Of a stretch of DNA of 64,000 nt, positions 30,172 through 38,793 are shown piece by piece. The DNA comes from Terribacillus saccharophilus (lineage in GTDB: Bacteria; Bacillota; Bacilli; Bacillales; Amphibacillaceae). The stretch covers positions 1-64,000 of the forward strand of contig NZ_NPBD01000005.1 of the NCBI RefSeq assembly GCF_002272745.1, read 5' to 3'. A program made the translations under genes and the position numbers. Every line of letters starts with the position of its first letter. The first letter of the stretch is position 1. The notes under the pieces are model-generated. The model did not search any database, had not been told where the DNA came from, and saw only the letters and a list, made by a program, of their open reading frames with translations.

Positions 30172-30205
30172 AAGAAAAACATGGAGTAGTCTCCTGTTTT
30201 TCTTA
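30172..30205 (-). terminator. Terminator after aroE
   Basis: AAGAAAAACATGGAG pairs with CTCCTGTTTTTCTT across a TAGT loop. It separates the MFS-aroD-aroE transcript from the second MFS gene. Confidence 0.7.
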
Positions 30206-30325
30206 GTCCTGATTCTTCATTCATTTATTTAGATGTGACCTATAGCATTCACATTATAAAACGAAAAAGCAATCTTATTTATTATCTCCACTTTAATTTT
30301 ATTTACATGTACTTAGCAGCACATA

Positions 30326-31222
30326 TTATTCAAACATAATTTTTTTAATTTCATCTTTTGGCATTTCTTCTCCAGTAAATAGTTTAAATCCTAATGCACC
30401 TTGCCCTAACATCATACCCAAACCATTGATGATTATTGCACCAGCTTCTTCTGCCTGAGCCAATAATTTAGATTTTGCTGGATTATAAACAACGTCTGTC
30501 ACGATTAAATCTTTACGTAATACATCTAAATTATCATCCAGTATACTTAAATGATCTAAAGGTTTCATTCCTAGACTTGTCCCATTTGCAAGTATTGCAC
30601 TTTCTGCTACTTCACGACGAAATGCCTCTTTATCCTCTAGTGGAAAAATGTTTGCTTTTACATTATAATCCTTCATATCATTGTTGATTTTTTCTACATT
30701 CAATTCAGCTTGGTGGAAATATTGATCATTGCGGGCAAAGATACTAATTTCAGAGATTCCAGCAAGCGCCAATTCAACCGCAATTGGTGTTGCCGCACCA
30801 CCTGATCCTACTAGTGTTACCTTTTTCCCTTGTAAATCGACACCGTGTTCTTTAAGGTTGTTTACATAGCCTTTTCCATCAGTGTTATAACCAATTAATT
30901 TTCCATCTCTATTGACGACTGTATTGACAGCACCAATATATTTAGCACTCTCATCTAATTCATCTAGATATTGAATAACTTCCATTTTATTTGGCATCGA
31001 TACGTTGAAACCAGCCACATCAAGAGCTTTCATCCCTTCTACGGCTTTTTCCAGCGTTTCATTGCCCACTTCAAATGCAAGATATGCGTAATTTAAACCT
31101 TTTAATGTATAACCTAAATTATGCATTCTTGGTGACAAACTGTGTCCAATTGGTGTAGCAAGTAATCCAACTAATTTTGTTTTTCCATCAATTTTCTCTA
31201 AGTTATTTTCAAAGTTTTCCAT
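30326..31222 (-). CDS. aroE: Shikimate/quinate dehydrogenase
   Basis: 298 residues, longer than biosynthetic AroE (about 270-280) and closer to YdiB-like enzymes. Substrate-binding TPIGHSLSPRMHN is near residue 26, catalytic Lys in VSMPNKMEVIQYLD near 80, NAD(P)-binding GSGGAATPIAV near 145. The ATG at 31222 has GGGAGA upstream; the frame opens further to 31273. Together with aroD and transporters this looks catabolic: oxidation of quinate or shikimate to dehydro forms, then dehydration. The nucleotide preference is not clear. Confidence 0.9.
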   Translation of the reverse strand: MENFENNLEKIDGKTKLVGLLATPIGHSLSPRMHNLGYTLKGLNYAYLAFEVGNETLEKAVEGMKALDVAGFNVSMPNKMEVIQYLDELDESAKYIGAVNTVVNRDGKLIGYNTDGKGYVNNLKEHGVDLQGKKVTLVGSGGAATPIAVELALAGISEISIFARNDQYFHQAELNVEKINNDMKDYNVKANIFPLEDKEAFRREVAESAILANGTSLGMKPLDHLSILDDNLDVLRKDLIVTDVVYNPAKSKLLAQAEEAGAIIINGLGMMLGQGALGFKLFTGEEMPKDEIKKIMFE

Positions 31223-31323
31223 ATTAAAATCTCCCTTATGATTTTCTATATAAGTTTCATTTATATTGAACAACCTTACTTCACAATAAAATGAGTAAGA
31301 ATAGCCATACCAACTTAATAGGT

Positions 31324-32076
31324 TTAACTAATTACTTCCAAAACATTTCTTAATTGGTCAACAGGAATTTGACCTGGCGCAGATGCTTCTATCCCGGCAC
31401 CAAATGTACAAGCTGAACCAAATACTGAACCAGCTAATCGACTAACAAGGCCTGTACCAGACATAGACATAGTAATAAACGGTCGATCCGCATACATTGT
31501 TTTCATTGTATTTGTAGCCTCTAATAATACTAAAACATCCTCCGCACTTTGAGGCATAACAGCGATTTTCGGTATGTCAGCACCAAACTCTTGCATTTTG
31601 CGAAGACGATAAATTATTTCTTCTTTGGGTGGGGTCTTATGAAAATCATGATTACACATGATGACATAAACACCATTTTCTTTCGCTAACTTCACTGTTG
31701 CTTTGACTTCGGATTCTTCAAAAAACAATTCAACATCAACAAGATCTATCTGCTTCGTCTGAATAGCTGTATGCAGCAATTCAAAATAATAACGATCTGA
31801 AATTTCTTTATTACCACCTTCTTTAAAACTTCTAAAAGTGAAAAGAAGAAGTGTATCTGGCAAAACCTTTCTAAGTTTTGTAATCATACCTGAAACAGCT
31901 TCTATGCTTTCGACATGCTCATAGCAATCTACACGCCACTCAACAATATCCGGCTTCGATAATTTTACCGTTTCAACTTCTTGAAGTATTTGTTCTTCTT
32001 TAGTTGCTACTAACGGAACAATAATTTTTGGAGTACCTTCTCCAATTGTGGTGTTTTTAATTGTAACTGTATTCAC
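31324..32076 (-). CDS. aroD: Type I 3-dehydroquinate dehydratase
   Basis: 250 residues of a Schiff-base class I enzyme: PDIVEWRVDCYE near residue 45, catalytic His in VIMCNHDFHKTP near 143, Schiff-base Lys in ADIPKIAVMPQS near 170, and GTGLVSRLAG near 212. It interconverts 3-dehydroquinate and 3-dehydroshikimate. Its place between a transporter and a shikimate dehydrogenase points to quinate/shikimate use rather than aromatic amino acid synthesis. Similar pairs occur in Listeria and enterococci. Confidence 0.93.
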   Translation of the reverse strand: MNTVTIKNTTIGEGTPKIIVPLVATKEEQILQEVETVKLSKPDIVEWRVDCYEHVESIEAVSGMITKLRKVLPDTLLLFTFRSFKEGGNKEISDRYYFELLHTAIQTKQIDLVDVELFFEESEVKATVKLAKENGVYVIMCNHDFHKTPPKEEIIYRLRKMQEFGADIPKIAVMPQSAEDVLVLLEATNTMKTMYADRPFITMSMSGTGLVSRLAGSVFGSACTFGAGIEASAPGQIPVDQLRNVLEVIS

Positions 32077-32156
32077 TTCGTGATCCTCCTACTAAAATCT
32101 TTATCCCTAAATATTTTCAATCAAATTAAATCTAAAACTTTTGCTTTTTAAAGGAC

Positions 32157-33350
32157 TCAACCTTTTCTTGTTAAAAGATTAAATCGATACATCACTACCA
32201 ATGCCGCCAAAATTTCTACCACAGCAATGGCCACTTCAAGCCAGATAATCGCAGTAATGCTAGTCGTATCTGCCATCACACCGGTTAAAGCGGGTAAAGA
32301 AATAACTGCTATACTGCCAGATGTTGAAATAATCCCCGTCATCGTGCCTTTCTTCTGCCAGAATAATTGAGTGATTACCGTAATGGCTAACTGCAGTACT
32401 CCAGAAATAGATAAACCGACAAAGAAAGCACTGATGATTGCTACGCTTAATGAATTTACTGATAATAGAACAATCAAAGAAATAACTGTAATAATTGGGT
32501 AAACAATCATAATTGTCACAGGGCGAATCTTTTTCAGTGCAACAGCTAGCAAAATAACAGAAACAAAAGCTCCTGTACTATAATAGCTAAGCATTGTTAC
32601 GGATTCCGTATCAGTCATACCTAATACTTCTTGTCCTAAAGTAGGCAGCCACAATGGCGCGATCATGATTAATCCTAAAGAGGTAAAGCCAATAACGATA
32701 AGGGCAAGTCCTTCCACCCAAAATTTTGGCTGAGATAAAAATACGTTTTCCTCAGGTTGTTTCGTACTTCCGTTATCAGATTCTGCATTTTTATGGTTCG
32801 GAAATCGTGCAATAAGAATTAAGACCAACGCAATAACTGTTACGATTGCAGGAATATAGAATGAAAATTTATAGCTTATATTATTAGTAGCTAAAAAAGT
32901 AATCAGTATAGGAAGCAGGATTGCCCCAACAGAATTAGATGCTTTTGCTAGAACATTCGCTGTTCCTGCAGACTTTGGAAAAGACTCAGTAAGGGCTGGA
33001 TATGTCCCTGAATCCATCGCTGAGTTTGCAATTCCCATTAAAACGGCCAAAACAAAGGCTATTTGATAATTAGGCGCCATCGGAAATCCGATTAAGAATA
33101 TGGCCATTAAGATACTTGAAAAAGCAACTAATGGTTTTCTACCTAATTTATCTGATAGATATCCATTTAAAGCGTAAGTAAGAAGCTTCCCAATCCCGAA
33201 AGCAGATAAGAGAAGACTGATTCCTGAAGTAGTGGTATTTAATTGTTCTGTTAAACTGCTCATATTCGATGCAAATATGATATTAACCATTCCTAATATG
33301 AAAAAGTTAAGATACATTCCACCAGCAGCTGTTATATATGGACTTTTCAT
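32157..33350 (-). CDS. MFS transporter, first gene of the quinate/shikimate operon
   Basis: 397 residues, about 12 membrane segments, MFS motif GYLSDKLGRKPL near residue 65. About half identical by eye to the transporter at 28864, so the cluster has two duplicated carriers that may take related acids. ATG at 33350 with GGAGG seven bases upstream. Divergent from the LacI regulator, separated from it by the repeat region. Confidence 0.87.
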   Translation of the reverse strand: MKSPYITAAGGMYLNFFILGMVNIIFASNMSSLTEQLNTTTSGISLLLSAFGIGKLLTYALNGYLSDKLGRKPLVAFSSILMAIFLIGFPMAPNYQIAFVLAVLMGIANSAMDSGTYPALTESFPKSAGTANVLAKASNSVGAILLPILITFLATNNISYKFSFYIPAIVTVIALVLILIARFPNHKNAESDNGSTKQPEENVFLSQPKFWVEGLALIVIGFTSLGLIMIAPLWLPTLGQEVLGMTDTESVTMLSYYSTGAFVSVILLAVALKKIRPVTIMIVYPIITVISLIVLLSVNSLSVAIISAFFVGLSISGVLQLAITVITQLFWQKKGTMTGIISTSGSIAVISLPALTGVMADTTSITAIIWLEVAIAVVEILAALVVMYRFNLLTRKG

Positions 33351-33572
33351 AAAAAATCCTCCATCCCCTCTATAAAAAAAATAAAAATTAAATTAATATA
33401 CTTGTACGTCCCAACCTGTTCATCTATCACAACCTCTCAATAAACACTGATTAGTCAATTCCTTGGATGTGTGTCATCAGCAGTAACCACCGCATATATT
33501 TAATAGGGCTTAACTTTGAGAATTTAATTTAATTAGTTCTCCGTACAATCATGCGGTTACTTAACATAGATT

Positions 33573-34208
33573 GGTATATCGTTCTACTAATAGTGCAAAG
33601 TACCTCGTGCATTGGCTTTCTCAATTATGGAGATCATAGTGACAACTACAGCTGTGTCTATACCGCAATCTTCATTTGGTATATCGTTCTACTAATAGTG
33701 TAAGGTACCTCACATATTTGGCTTTCGCATTAGATTGGAATCATAGACACAGTGGCAATTACAACTGTGTCTATACCGCATCTTTAATTTGGTATATCGT
33801 TCTACTATTAGCGTGAGGTACCTCACATATTTGGCCTTCGCATTAGATTGGGATCATAGCCACAGTGGCAATTACAGCTGTGTCTATACCGCATCTTTAA
33901 TTTGGTATATCGTTCTACTAATTGTGCAAAGTGCCTTACGCATTGGCTTTTCAATATACGGAGATTATAGTGACAACTACAGCTGTGTCTAAGCCACATA
34001 TTTTATTCGGTATATCGTTCTACTAATAGGCAAAGTAACTCACGCATTGGCTCCTCTATATATGGAGATCATAGTGACAACTACAGCTGTGTCTATACCG
34101 CAATCTTTATTTGGTATATCGTTCTACTAAATTGTACAAGGTAATTCACACATTTGACCTTCACATTAGATTGGGATCAGTGACAACTATTGTAGTCAGA
34201 GTAACATG
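33573..34208. repeat. Six tandem 104-113 bp non-coding units with internal inverted repeats
   Basis: Units begin with GGTATATCGTTCTACTA at 33573, 33678, 33791, 33904, 34009 and 34113. Units 2 and 3 are 113 bp, the others 104-105 bp; the sixth decays towards its end. Most units close with GTGTCTATACC, so GGTATA and TATACC can pair across a unit. Inside, unit 3 has the perfect palindrome GTGAGGTACCTCAC (33813-33826) and unit 2 a stem GACACAGT/ACTGTGTC (33746-33771). No reading frame runs through the array. It lies between the divergent MFS and lacI genes. Role unknown. Confidence 0.85.
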
Positions 34209-34528
34209 TAAAAAATCTTCCATGTTGAATATCCTTCTACTTATGCTGCAACAAATTCTTTTCTTTTATAACACTTTTTTAAATTATTACTTGAAAAAGA
34301 TACATATTGGCATTGAAATCGAAAATATGCAGTAATTACGTATACCTCATCATATTGAAAAGTACATTAAAACCTTTTTTGCACCACATCTATTACACTT
34401 ATTTTTCTATTAATCTGCGCAGAAAATAAACTAAAATAAGTGCGCCTCAGCCATTATACTGCTACACTAAAATTGTGTCAAACCTATGACTTCACTTTAT
34501 AACACTTGTGATTTTTTTCACAATAAGC

Positions 34529-34557
34529 TTGACAGGTATCAATCTCATAAATATTGT
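34529..34557 (+). promoter_or_regulatory. Probable sigma-A promoter of the LacI regulator
   Basis: TTGACA (34529-34534), 17 base spacer, TATTGT (34552-34557). The -35 is perfect, the -10 weaker. It would give a leader of about 260 bases. Confidence 0.45.
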
Positions 34558-34625
34558 TTTCAAACTTTCGTTAAAATATAGATTTAGAGGGCATAGCCCA
34601 TACATAGAAAGAAATACAAGTTACT

Positions 34626-34676
34626 GCAAAAAATCTTAACCTACCCTGCGATGGAATGACCCGTTATTGTAGGTTA
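34626..34676 (-). terminator. Terminator-like hairpin on the minus strand with no gene before it
   Basis: TAACCTAC (34637-34644) pairs with GTAGGTTA (34669-34676); on the minus strand AAGATTTTTTG follows. No minus-strand gene is seen upstream, so it may end an antisense or leader transcript. Stem short, loop 24 bases. Confidence 0.3.
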
Positions 34677-34822
34677 TATGAAAAAAAGGTACTATATAGA
34701 GAGAAACATTATTGGAGAAATCCTGCGTCTTATCAAAAGGAAAAATAATATGAAATGCATGATTTACGACAATTAGTTTTCTTTTAAGAAATTTAAATTC
34801 TATTCAAGATGGTGATTCAATA

Positions 34823-35836
34823 ATGAAACATCCTAAAAAAAAGCGAGTCACATTACAAGAGGTCGCAAAGCATGCTGGAGTATCAACTGCCACCGCTTCC
34901 CTTGTCGTTCGTAACAATCCTAGAATATCTGATAAAACGCGAAAAATAGTGATGAATTCAATGAAAGAATTAGGGTATGTATACGACAGAGTCGCTGCAA
35001 ATCTAAGGTCACAAAGCTCTAATACCGTGGGTGTGATTATCACCGATATTTCAAACAAATTCATTTCTGAATTTTTGGTAGGTGTACACGAAACACTAGA
35101 AGAAGTTGGATATACGGTGTTATTAGGAACGTCTTTTGATTCTCTTGCCAAGCAAGACCATCTCCTTTCTACCATGTTGGAACATAGAGTCGGTGGTTTG
35201 ATTCTCGATCCTGTCTCTGGGAGTAATGCTGAAACAGTTAATCGGTTAAACCAGATGAACACACCAATGGTTCTTGCTGTTAGAGAATTACCGGAAGTAA
35301 AAAGTGACTATGTTGGCATAAATTATAGGAAAGGGTCCCTGATGGCTACTAATCACTTAATAGATAAGGGACATAAAAGGATCGCGTTTTTAGGAGGGGT
35401 TCGAACTTCCTCGACCTGGATCGAACGTATGGACGGATATCAGTATGCCCATGATAACGCGGGATTGATCATTGACAATAACCTAGTTGTAGACAGTCCT
35501 CCTACCCGAGAAGGTGGGTTAGAGGCTGTATTACAAGTTCTTCGTAATCCTGATCCTCCAACAGCTATTTTTTGTTTTAATGACTTAGTTGCCTTCGGAG
35601 TGATGCAAGGGTTAAGAAAGGAAGGTTTTAATCCCGGGCAGGACATAGATATTGTAGGATTTGATAATATTCCTGAATCAGATGTCTATCATCCCCCTTT
35701 AACTACGGTCTCTTCATTTCCTAGGCTTACAGGTATAGAAGCCGCAAAGCTTTTACATCAGCAAATGTCAAACGATAGCCATGAGCAGCAGCGGTTGATC
35801 CTAGAGCCAGAGTTGATTGTTCGAGAATCTGCGTAA
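34823..35836 (+). CDS. LacI-family transcriptional regulator
   Basis: 337 residues. The N-terminal helix-turn-helix with hinge helix (VTLQEVAKHAGVSTATASLVVRNNPRISDKTR; NLRSQSSNTVGVII) is followed by a periplasmic-binding-protein-like effector domain (AIFCFNDLVAFGVMQGLRKEG; DIVGFDNIPESDVYHPPLTTV). Start ATG 34823 with GGTGA seven bases upstream. It is divergent from the MFS-aroD-aroE operon and probably represses it until quinate, shikimate or a related compound is present; in Listeria the equivalent operons use a LysR regulator, so this arrangement differs. Confidence 0.9.
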   Translation: MKHPKKKRVTLQEVAKHAGVSTATASLVVRNNPRISDKTRKIVMNSMKELGYVYDRVAANLRSQSSNTVGVIITDISNKFISEFLVGVHETLEEVGYTVLLGTSFDSLAKQDHLLSTMLEHRVGGLILDPVSGSNAETVNRLNQMNTPMVLAVRELPEVKSDYVGINYRKGSLMATNHLIDKGHKRIAFLGGVRTSSTWIERMDGYQYAHDNAGLIIDNNLVVDSPPTREGGLEAVLQVLRNPDPPTAIFCFNDLVAFGVMQGLRKEGFNPGQDIDIVGFDNIPESDVYHPPLTTVSSFPRLTGIEAAKLLHQQMSNDSHEQQRLILEPELIVRESA

Positions 35837-35997
35837 AGTGATTAAATGTAAGATGACTGGCTATCTGTTGGGCCATGCTCCCCTGCACCTTCTTTTTAAA
35901 AAGTAGTGACAAATTCCAGTTTTGAACTACAGTCTTTTATTGAAGCCATTCAGCAATGTTAATAAAAGGACTTGATTCAAAATAACGCTATTACGTA

Positions 35998-36042
35998 AAA
36001 AAGGCGCTAGAATCCCTTAGATTAGGAATTCTAGCGCCTTTT
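35998..36042 (+). terminator. Strong terminator downstream of the LacI regulator
   Basis: AAAAGGCGCTAGAATCC pairs with GGAATTCTAGCGCCTTTT, with T runs on both sides. It lies 160 bp after the lacI-type gene. Confidence 0.8.
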
Positions 36043-36172
36043 ACTGTTACCTGTACTAAAAACAGAAAATCATTACTTTTATTTTACGTAAAGATACATG
36101 TATGAAACGACTAAGTTTGTATATACTCTCGGTTGTTTAACTTATCTGGTTCCAGGATTCTTCAACAATAGA

Positions 36173-36212
36173 AAAAGCGCTAAAACCTTTATACAAGTTT
36201 TTAGCGCTTTTC
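36173..36212 (-). terminator. Original terminator of the tRNA-Gly-tRNA-Arg unit, now 12 kb from it
   Basis: AAAAGCGCTAAAAAC-type stem (minus strand GCGCTAAAAAC / GTTTTAGCGC) followed by a T run. It lies 8 bases beyond the tRNA-Arg 3' fragment at 36220-36286, so before the island inserted it would have ended the tRNA transcript. Confidence 0.75.
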
Positions 36213-36219
36213 TCATTAG

Positions 36220-36286
36220 CGTCCCAAGAGGGATTCGAACCCCCGACCCACAGCTTAGAAGGCTGTTGCTCTATCCAGCTGAGCTA
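36220..36286 (-). pseudogene. tRNA-Arg(TCT) 3' fragment, attachment site copy
   Basis: Identical to the last 67 bases of the tRNA-Arg at 48049 (D arm to discriminator G). The 5' acceptor strand is missing: the sequence continues AAGGT instead of GTCCCAA. It marks the distal att site of the island and is not a working tRNA. Confidence 0.95.
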
Positions 36287-36313
36287 CCTTATTTACCGCC
36301 CTTTATCAACGTA

Positions 36314-36329
36314 TCAGTGTAACGGTCAC
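36314..36329. promoter_or_regulatory. Left-end 16 bp motif, probable integrase arm site
   Basis: TCAGTGTAACGGTCAC here is the inverse complement, with one mismatch, of GTGACCGTTATACTGA at 47974-47989 at the other island end. Paired inverted motifs inside both ends suit integrase arm binding. Confidence 0.45.
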
Positions 36330-36373
36330 TTCTCGAACTTAGACCGTAATCTCTTTTCCATTGTAGCTCAACG

Positions 36374-36436
36374 GATTGAGTAGAACAACATTTTCAGCTT
36401 GGTGAAGCTGAAAACAATTGAACATTTGACTCAATC
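36374..36436. other. Nested inverted repeats at the end of the HNH gene
   Basis: An inner perfect stem TTTTCAGCTT-GGTG-AAGCTGAAAA sits inside an outer pair GATTGAGT (36374-36381) and ACTCAATC (36429-36436). The outer arm overlaps the HNH stop codon. No T run follows on the minus strand, so it may stabilise the mRNA end rather than terminate. Confidence 0.45.
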
Positions 36437-37415
36437 ATCTAACTTTTGACAATGAATGATGTTTAGCATGCCATACAAAATACTTGGCATTTCTCTCATT
36501 CCAATTGTCTATTTCTCTTCCAGCAAGATTATGTAAATATACATCTAACCATTCTGTAGTGAGCTTTTGATTCAGGACTACCTTACCATTTTTGACAATG
36601 ATATAACCTTTCTCAAACAAATCATCACAACCAAACTTACACATTGGCATTACTATGTTCTGATAGTCAAGTTTCTCTTCCTTAGTACATAAAGATCTCT
36701 TCTTAATATGGGCTGCTACTAAAAATTGAATAGGATATTCCTTACCACATATTTGACATGTGTGGATGGTTCTGTTACCAAATAGAGCCTTCCTAAGAAA
36801 TCCCTGCTCAGCTCTGCTTTTGGTTTTACCCTCGATATCAAGCGTGTCTTTATTGAATGCCTCAATAACTTCCTTGTAGTCTCTCTCGGTCACTGGCTGA
36901 AAAGCCGTTTCACTTTCCAAGTCAAAATAACTTATAAGGGCGTTACTCTTTTGTTCATCAAGAACAGAGAACCCTTGTACATTGAAATTAGGTGAATATC
37001 CCACAATCTCGTTGAACAGGGAGACTGGTATGTCATGCTCTCTGATTTCATCAAGGAAGTACATATACTCCCATGTCTGCCCCTTTGAGTCTCTTCCCCA
37101 TAGATGCTCTGCAAGTGGAACATTATGTATTTTGTACGTTACAAACCCATATGAGTATAAGACCCTTTTGGCTGAGAAAAATGTTACATCAGCTGGTTCT
37201 ATTCTATTCCACTTGTTTGCATTAACATTATTTACCCCTGCCGTTACTCCCCATGTTGGAACTAACCCATTAGGATAGAGTTCTTTGATTCTTTCAAATT
37301 GATCCTCTGTTACAAATGGTTTTATTCTCAAAATATCTACTGGTCGAATGAGTGTATCAACGTAGTGTTCTCGAGCATCTTTATTGCCTGTTGGTTGAAG
37401 AATGACCCTACTCAT
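36435..37415 (-). CDS. HNH endonuclease with N-terminal ligand-binding-like domain, probable restriction-type nuclease
   Basis: 326 residues. The C-terminal part (about 205-300) is an HNH domain: CQICGKEYPIQFLVAAHIKKRS, then MPMCKFGCDDLFEKGY, with the Zn cysteines and catalytic AHI histidine. The N-terminal 190 residues (VTFFSAKRVLYSYGFVTYKI; WEYMYFLDEIREHDIP) resemble the compact beta domains that read modified bases or nucleotides in type IV restriction enzymes; that part is inference. Start ATG 37415 with GGAG upstream. It is 11 bp behind the MazG-like gene, in one operon. Confidence 0.75.
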   Translation of the reverse strand: MSRVILQPTGNKDAREHYVDTLIRPVDILRIKPFVTEDQFERIKELYPNGLVPTWGVTAGVNNVNANKWNRIEPADVTFFSAKRVLYSYGFVTYKIHNVPLAEHLWGRDSKGQTWEYMYFLDEIREHDIPVSLFNEIVGYSPNFNVQGFSVLDEQKSNALISYFDLESETAFQPVTERDYKEVIEAFNKDTLDIEGKTKSRAEQGFLRKALFGNRTIHTCQICGKEYPIQFLVAAHIKKRSLCTKEEKLDYQNIVMPMCKFGCDDLFEKGYIIVKNGKVVLNQKLTTEWLDVYLHNLAGREIDNWNERNAKYFVWHAKHHSLSKVR

Positions 37416-37426
37416 TATGTACACTC

Positions 37427-37771
37427 CTATAGATTCGTGTATTTTGTTCTGACGCCATACGCTTTATCAACGGGATACTTCTTTTCATTCTTTTGTATTT
37501 TGTTCTTAATGATTTTGTCCACATCAAGTTTCAGATCATTAGCCAATAGTAAGGAATAAATTAATACATCAGCAAGTTCATCCTCAATATTCTCCTTATT
37601 CTCTTTAACAGCTTCTTCGCTACTTTTCCATTGAAAATTTTCAAGTAGTTCACTTGCTTCTAGTGAAAGTGAGATAGCTAAGTCTTTAGAGTTGTGAAAC
37701 TGCTCCCAGTTTCTCTCGTTTCTAAAGTTAAGTACCATTAACATCAAATCATTTATGTTGTCTTTACTCAA
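37427..37771 (-). CDS. MazG-like nucleotide pyrophosphohydrolase
   Basis: 114 residues of an all-alpha NTP pyrophosphohydrolase (MazG/RS21-C6 class). The metal-binding pattern is EASELLENFQW followed by EDELADVLIYSLLLAN, that is ExxE and ExxD separated by about 25 residues. Such enzymes cleave dNTPs, often modified or dCTP, to the monophosphate. The start is TTG with GGAG upstream. It is the first gene of a two-gene operon with the HNH nuclease, which suggests nucleotide depletion linked to DNA cleavage in anti-phage defence. Confidence 0.82.
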   Translation of the reverse strand: MSKDNINDLMLMVLNFRNERNWEQFHNSKDLAISLSLEASELLENFQWKSSEEAVKENKENIEDELADVLIYSLLLANDLKLDVDKIIKNKIQKNEKKYPVDKAYGVRTKYTNL

Positions 37772-37950
37772 ATTGATAACTCCTTTGATATGGGTGTAGT
37801 AAAAATTCCCTGTATAGGTTTAATATCTCATTTCTTTTTTAGTTAATCAATACAGGGATCACAAAGCTTTCGTCCCCTGACGTATCCATTCTCCAAACAT
37901 TAAATCGCTCTACACGAAACCCAGATTTACTGGAAATTCATAAAATTATC

Positions 37951-38676
37951 TCAGTAAGATATATAATACTCTTTGAAATAGTTATGTATCTCAAGAATCT
38001 TTTCTCCCTGCACCTTGTAGCGGTCAGTACGAATTATCCCCTCTAGTTCCACTACCATGCTCGCTAAGTCTTTTGGTAGCAATGAGATGTATTTTATTAT
38101 ATATTCGGACAATGCTTTCATAGTCTCTTCCTTCAAATCGGACAAATCTCCTGTGTGGAGATCAGACTCTTCTATAAGCAATTCATTGAGTTTGTAACTG
38201 GTATGTTCTTGTAATAACTTTTTGCTATGATAGTCTTCTGAATTGATTTCTTCAAAGACCCCTACTAAAGCAGAATACCAATTAGCTAATTTCACGGTTA
38301 ACTCTAGGTGTTGCACTCCAATGGTTTGGAATGCCTCTTCCCTCGCTCGTTTCTCTTCAACTTTTTTCTGTGTTTGACTTACAAAGATAGTGATGAAAAT
38401 TGCAGTGAATGGAATAAGAAGGAAGTCAACAATTAAATTAGGTAAGACGCTATCAAGCCACAACGAACAGCTGGTTCTGCCGATATAAACTTCAGTAAAT
38501 ACAATACTTATAAAAAAAGAAAAAGCAATAATCCACTTGTACTCTTTTGGTATAGAGATGTGCTGAAATTTTCTAACTAAGAAAATAACTAGGTAACCAA
38601 GGGCTAAGTACATCAAACAAAATATCATTAATGATCCTAATCTTTCAAATTGAACACATGAAGTAATGTCATCCAA
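37951..38676 (-). CDS. Membrane protein with three N-terminal helices and a cytoplasmic helical domain, unknown function
   Basis: 241 residues, not recognised. Three hydrophobic segments at about 14-34, 46-63 and 77-98 are followed by a charged coiled-coil start (QTQKKVEEKRAREEAFQ) and a helical domain to the end. The layout resembles membrane effectors of defence systems only in outline. Start TTG with GGGGGTG upstream. A free-standing gene, 180 bp before the MazG-like gene. Confidence 0.6.
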   Translation of the reverse strand: MDDITSCVQFERLGSLMIFCLMYLALGYLVIFLVRKFQHISIPKEYKWIIAFSFFISIVFTEVYIGRTSCSLWLDSVLPNLIVDFLLIPFTAIFITIFVSQTQKKVEEKRAREEAFQTIGVQHLELTVKLANWYSALVGVFEEINSEDYHSKKLLQEHTSYKLNELLIEESDLHTGDLSDLKEETMKALSEYIIKYISLLPKDLASMVVELEGIIRTDRYKVQGEKILEIHNYFKEYYISY

Positions 38677-38721
38677 AATAACACCCCCAGAAATTAATAA
38701 TAAATCTCAGTACCATCACAC

Positions 38722-38747
38722 CAAAAAAGACACTCATTAAGAGTGTC
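38722..38747 (-). terminator. Terminator of the 110-residue hypothetical gene
   Basis: GACACTC (38729-38735) and GAGTGTC (38741-38747), followed by TTTTTT on the minus strand. Confidence 0.8.
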
Positions 38748-38793
38748 AGATACAGCAGCCCTAAGTTTAGAATTTGATGGAAGCTCCTAACCA

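Larger units (their letters stand above)
34209..34822. other. AT-rich upstream region of the LacI regulator gene
   Basis: About 610 bases without a supported gene. It contains the probable regulator promoter (34529-34557) and one terminator-like hairpin read on the minus strand (34626-34676). Confidence 0.5.

Noticed and set aside
33573..34208. Tandem repeats as a CRISPR array
   Set aside because: The whole 104-113 bp unit repeats with scattered changes; there are no short constant repeats with unique spacers and no cas genes.
36361..36400. tRNA-like string GTAGCTCAACGGATTGAGTAGAAC near the left island end
   Set aside because: It looks like a D arm only; no anticodon or T arm with TTCGA follows and the next bases form an unrelated hairpin.
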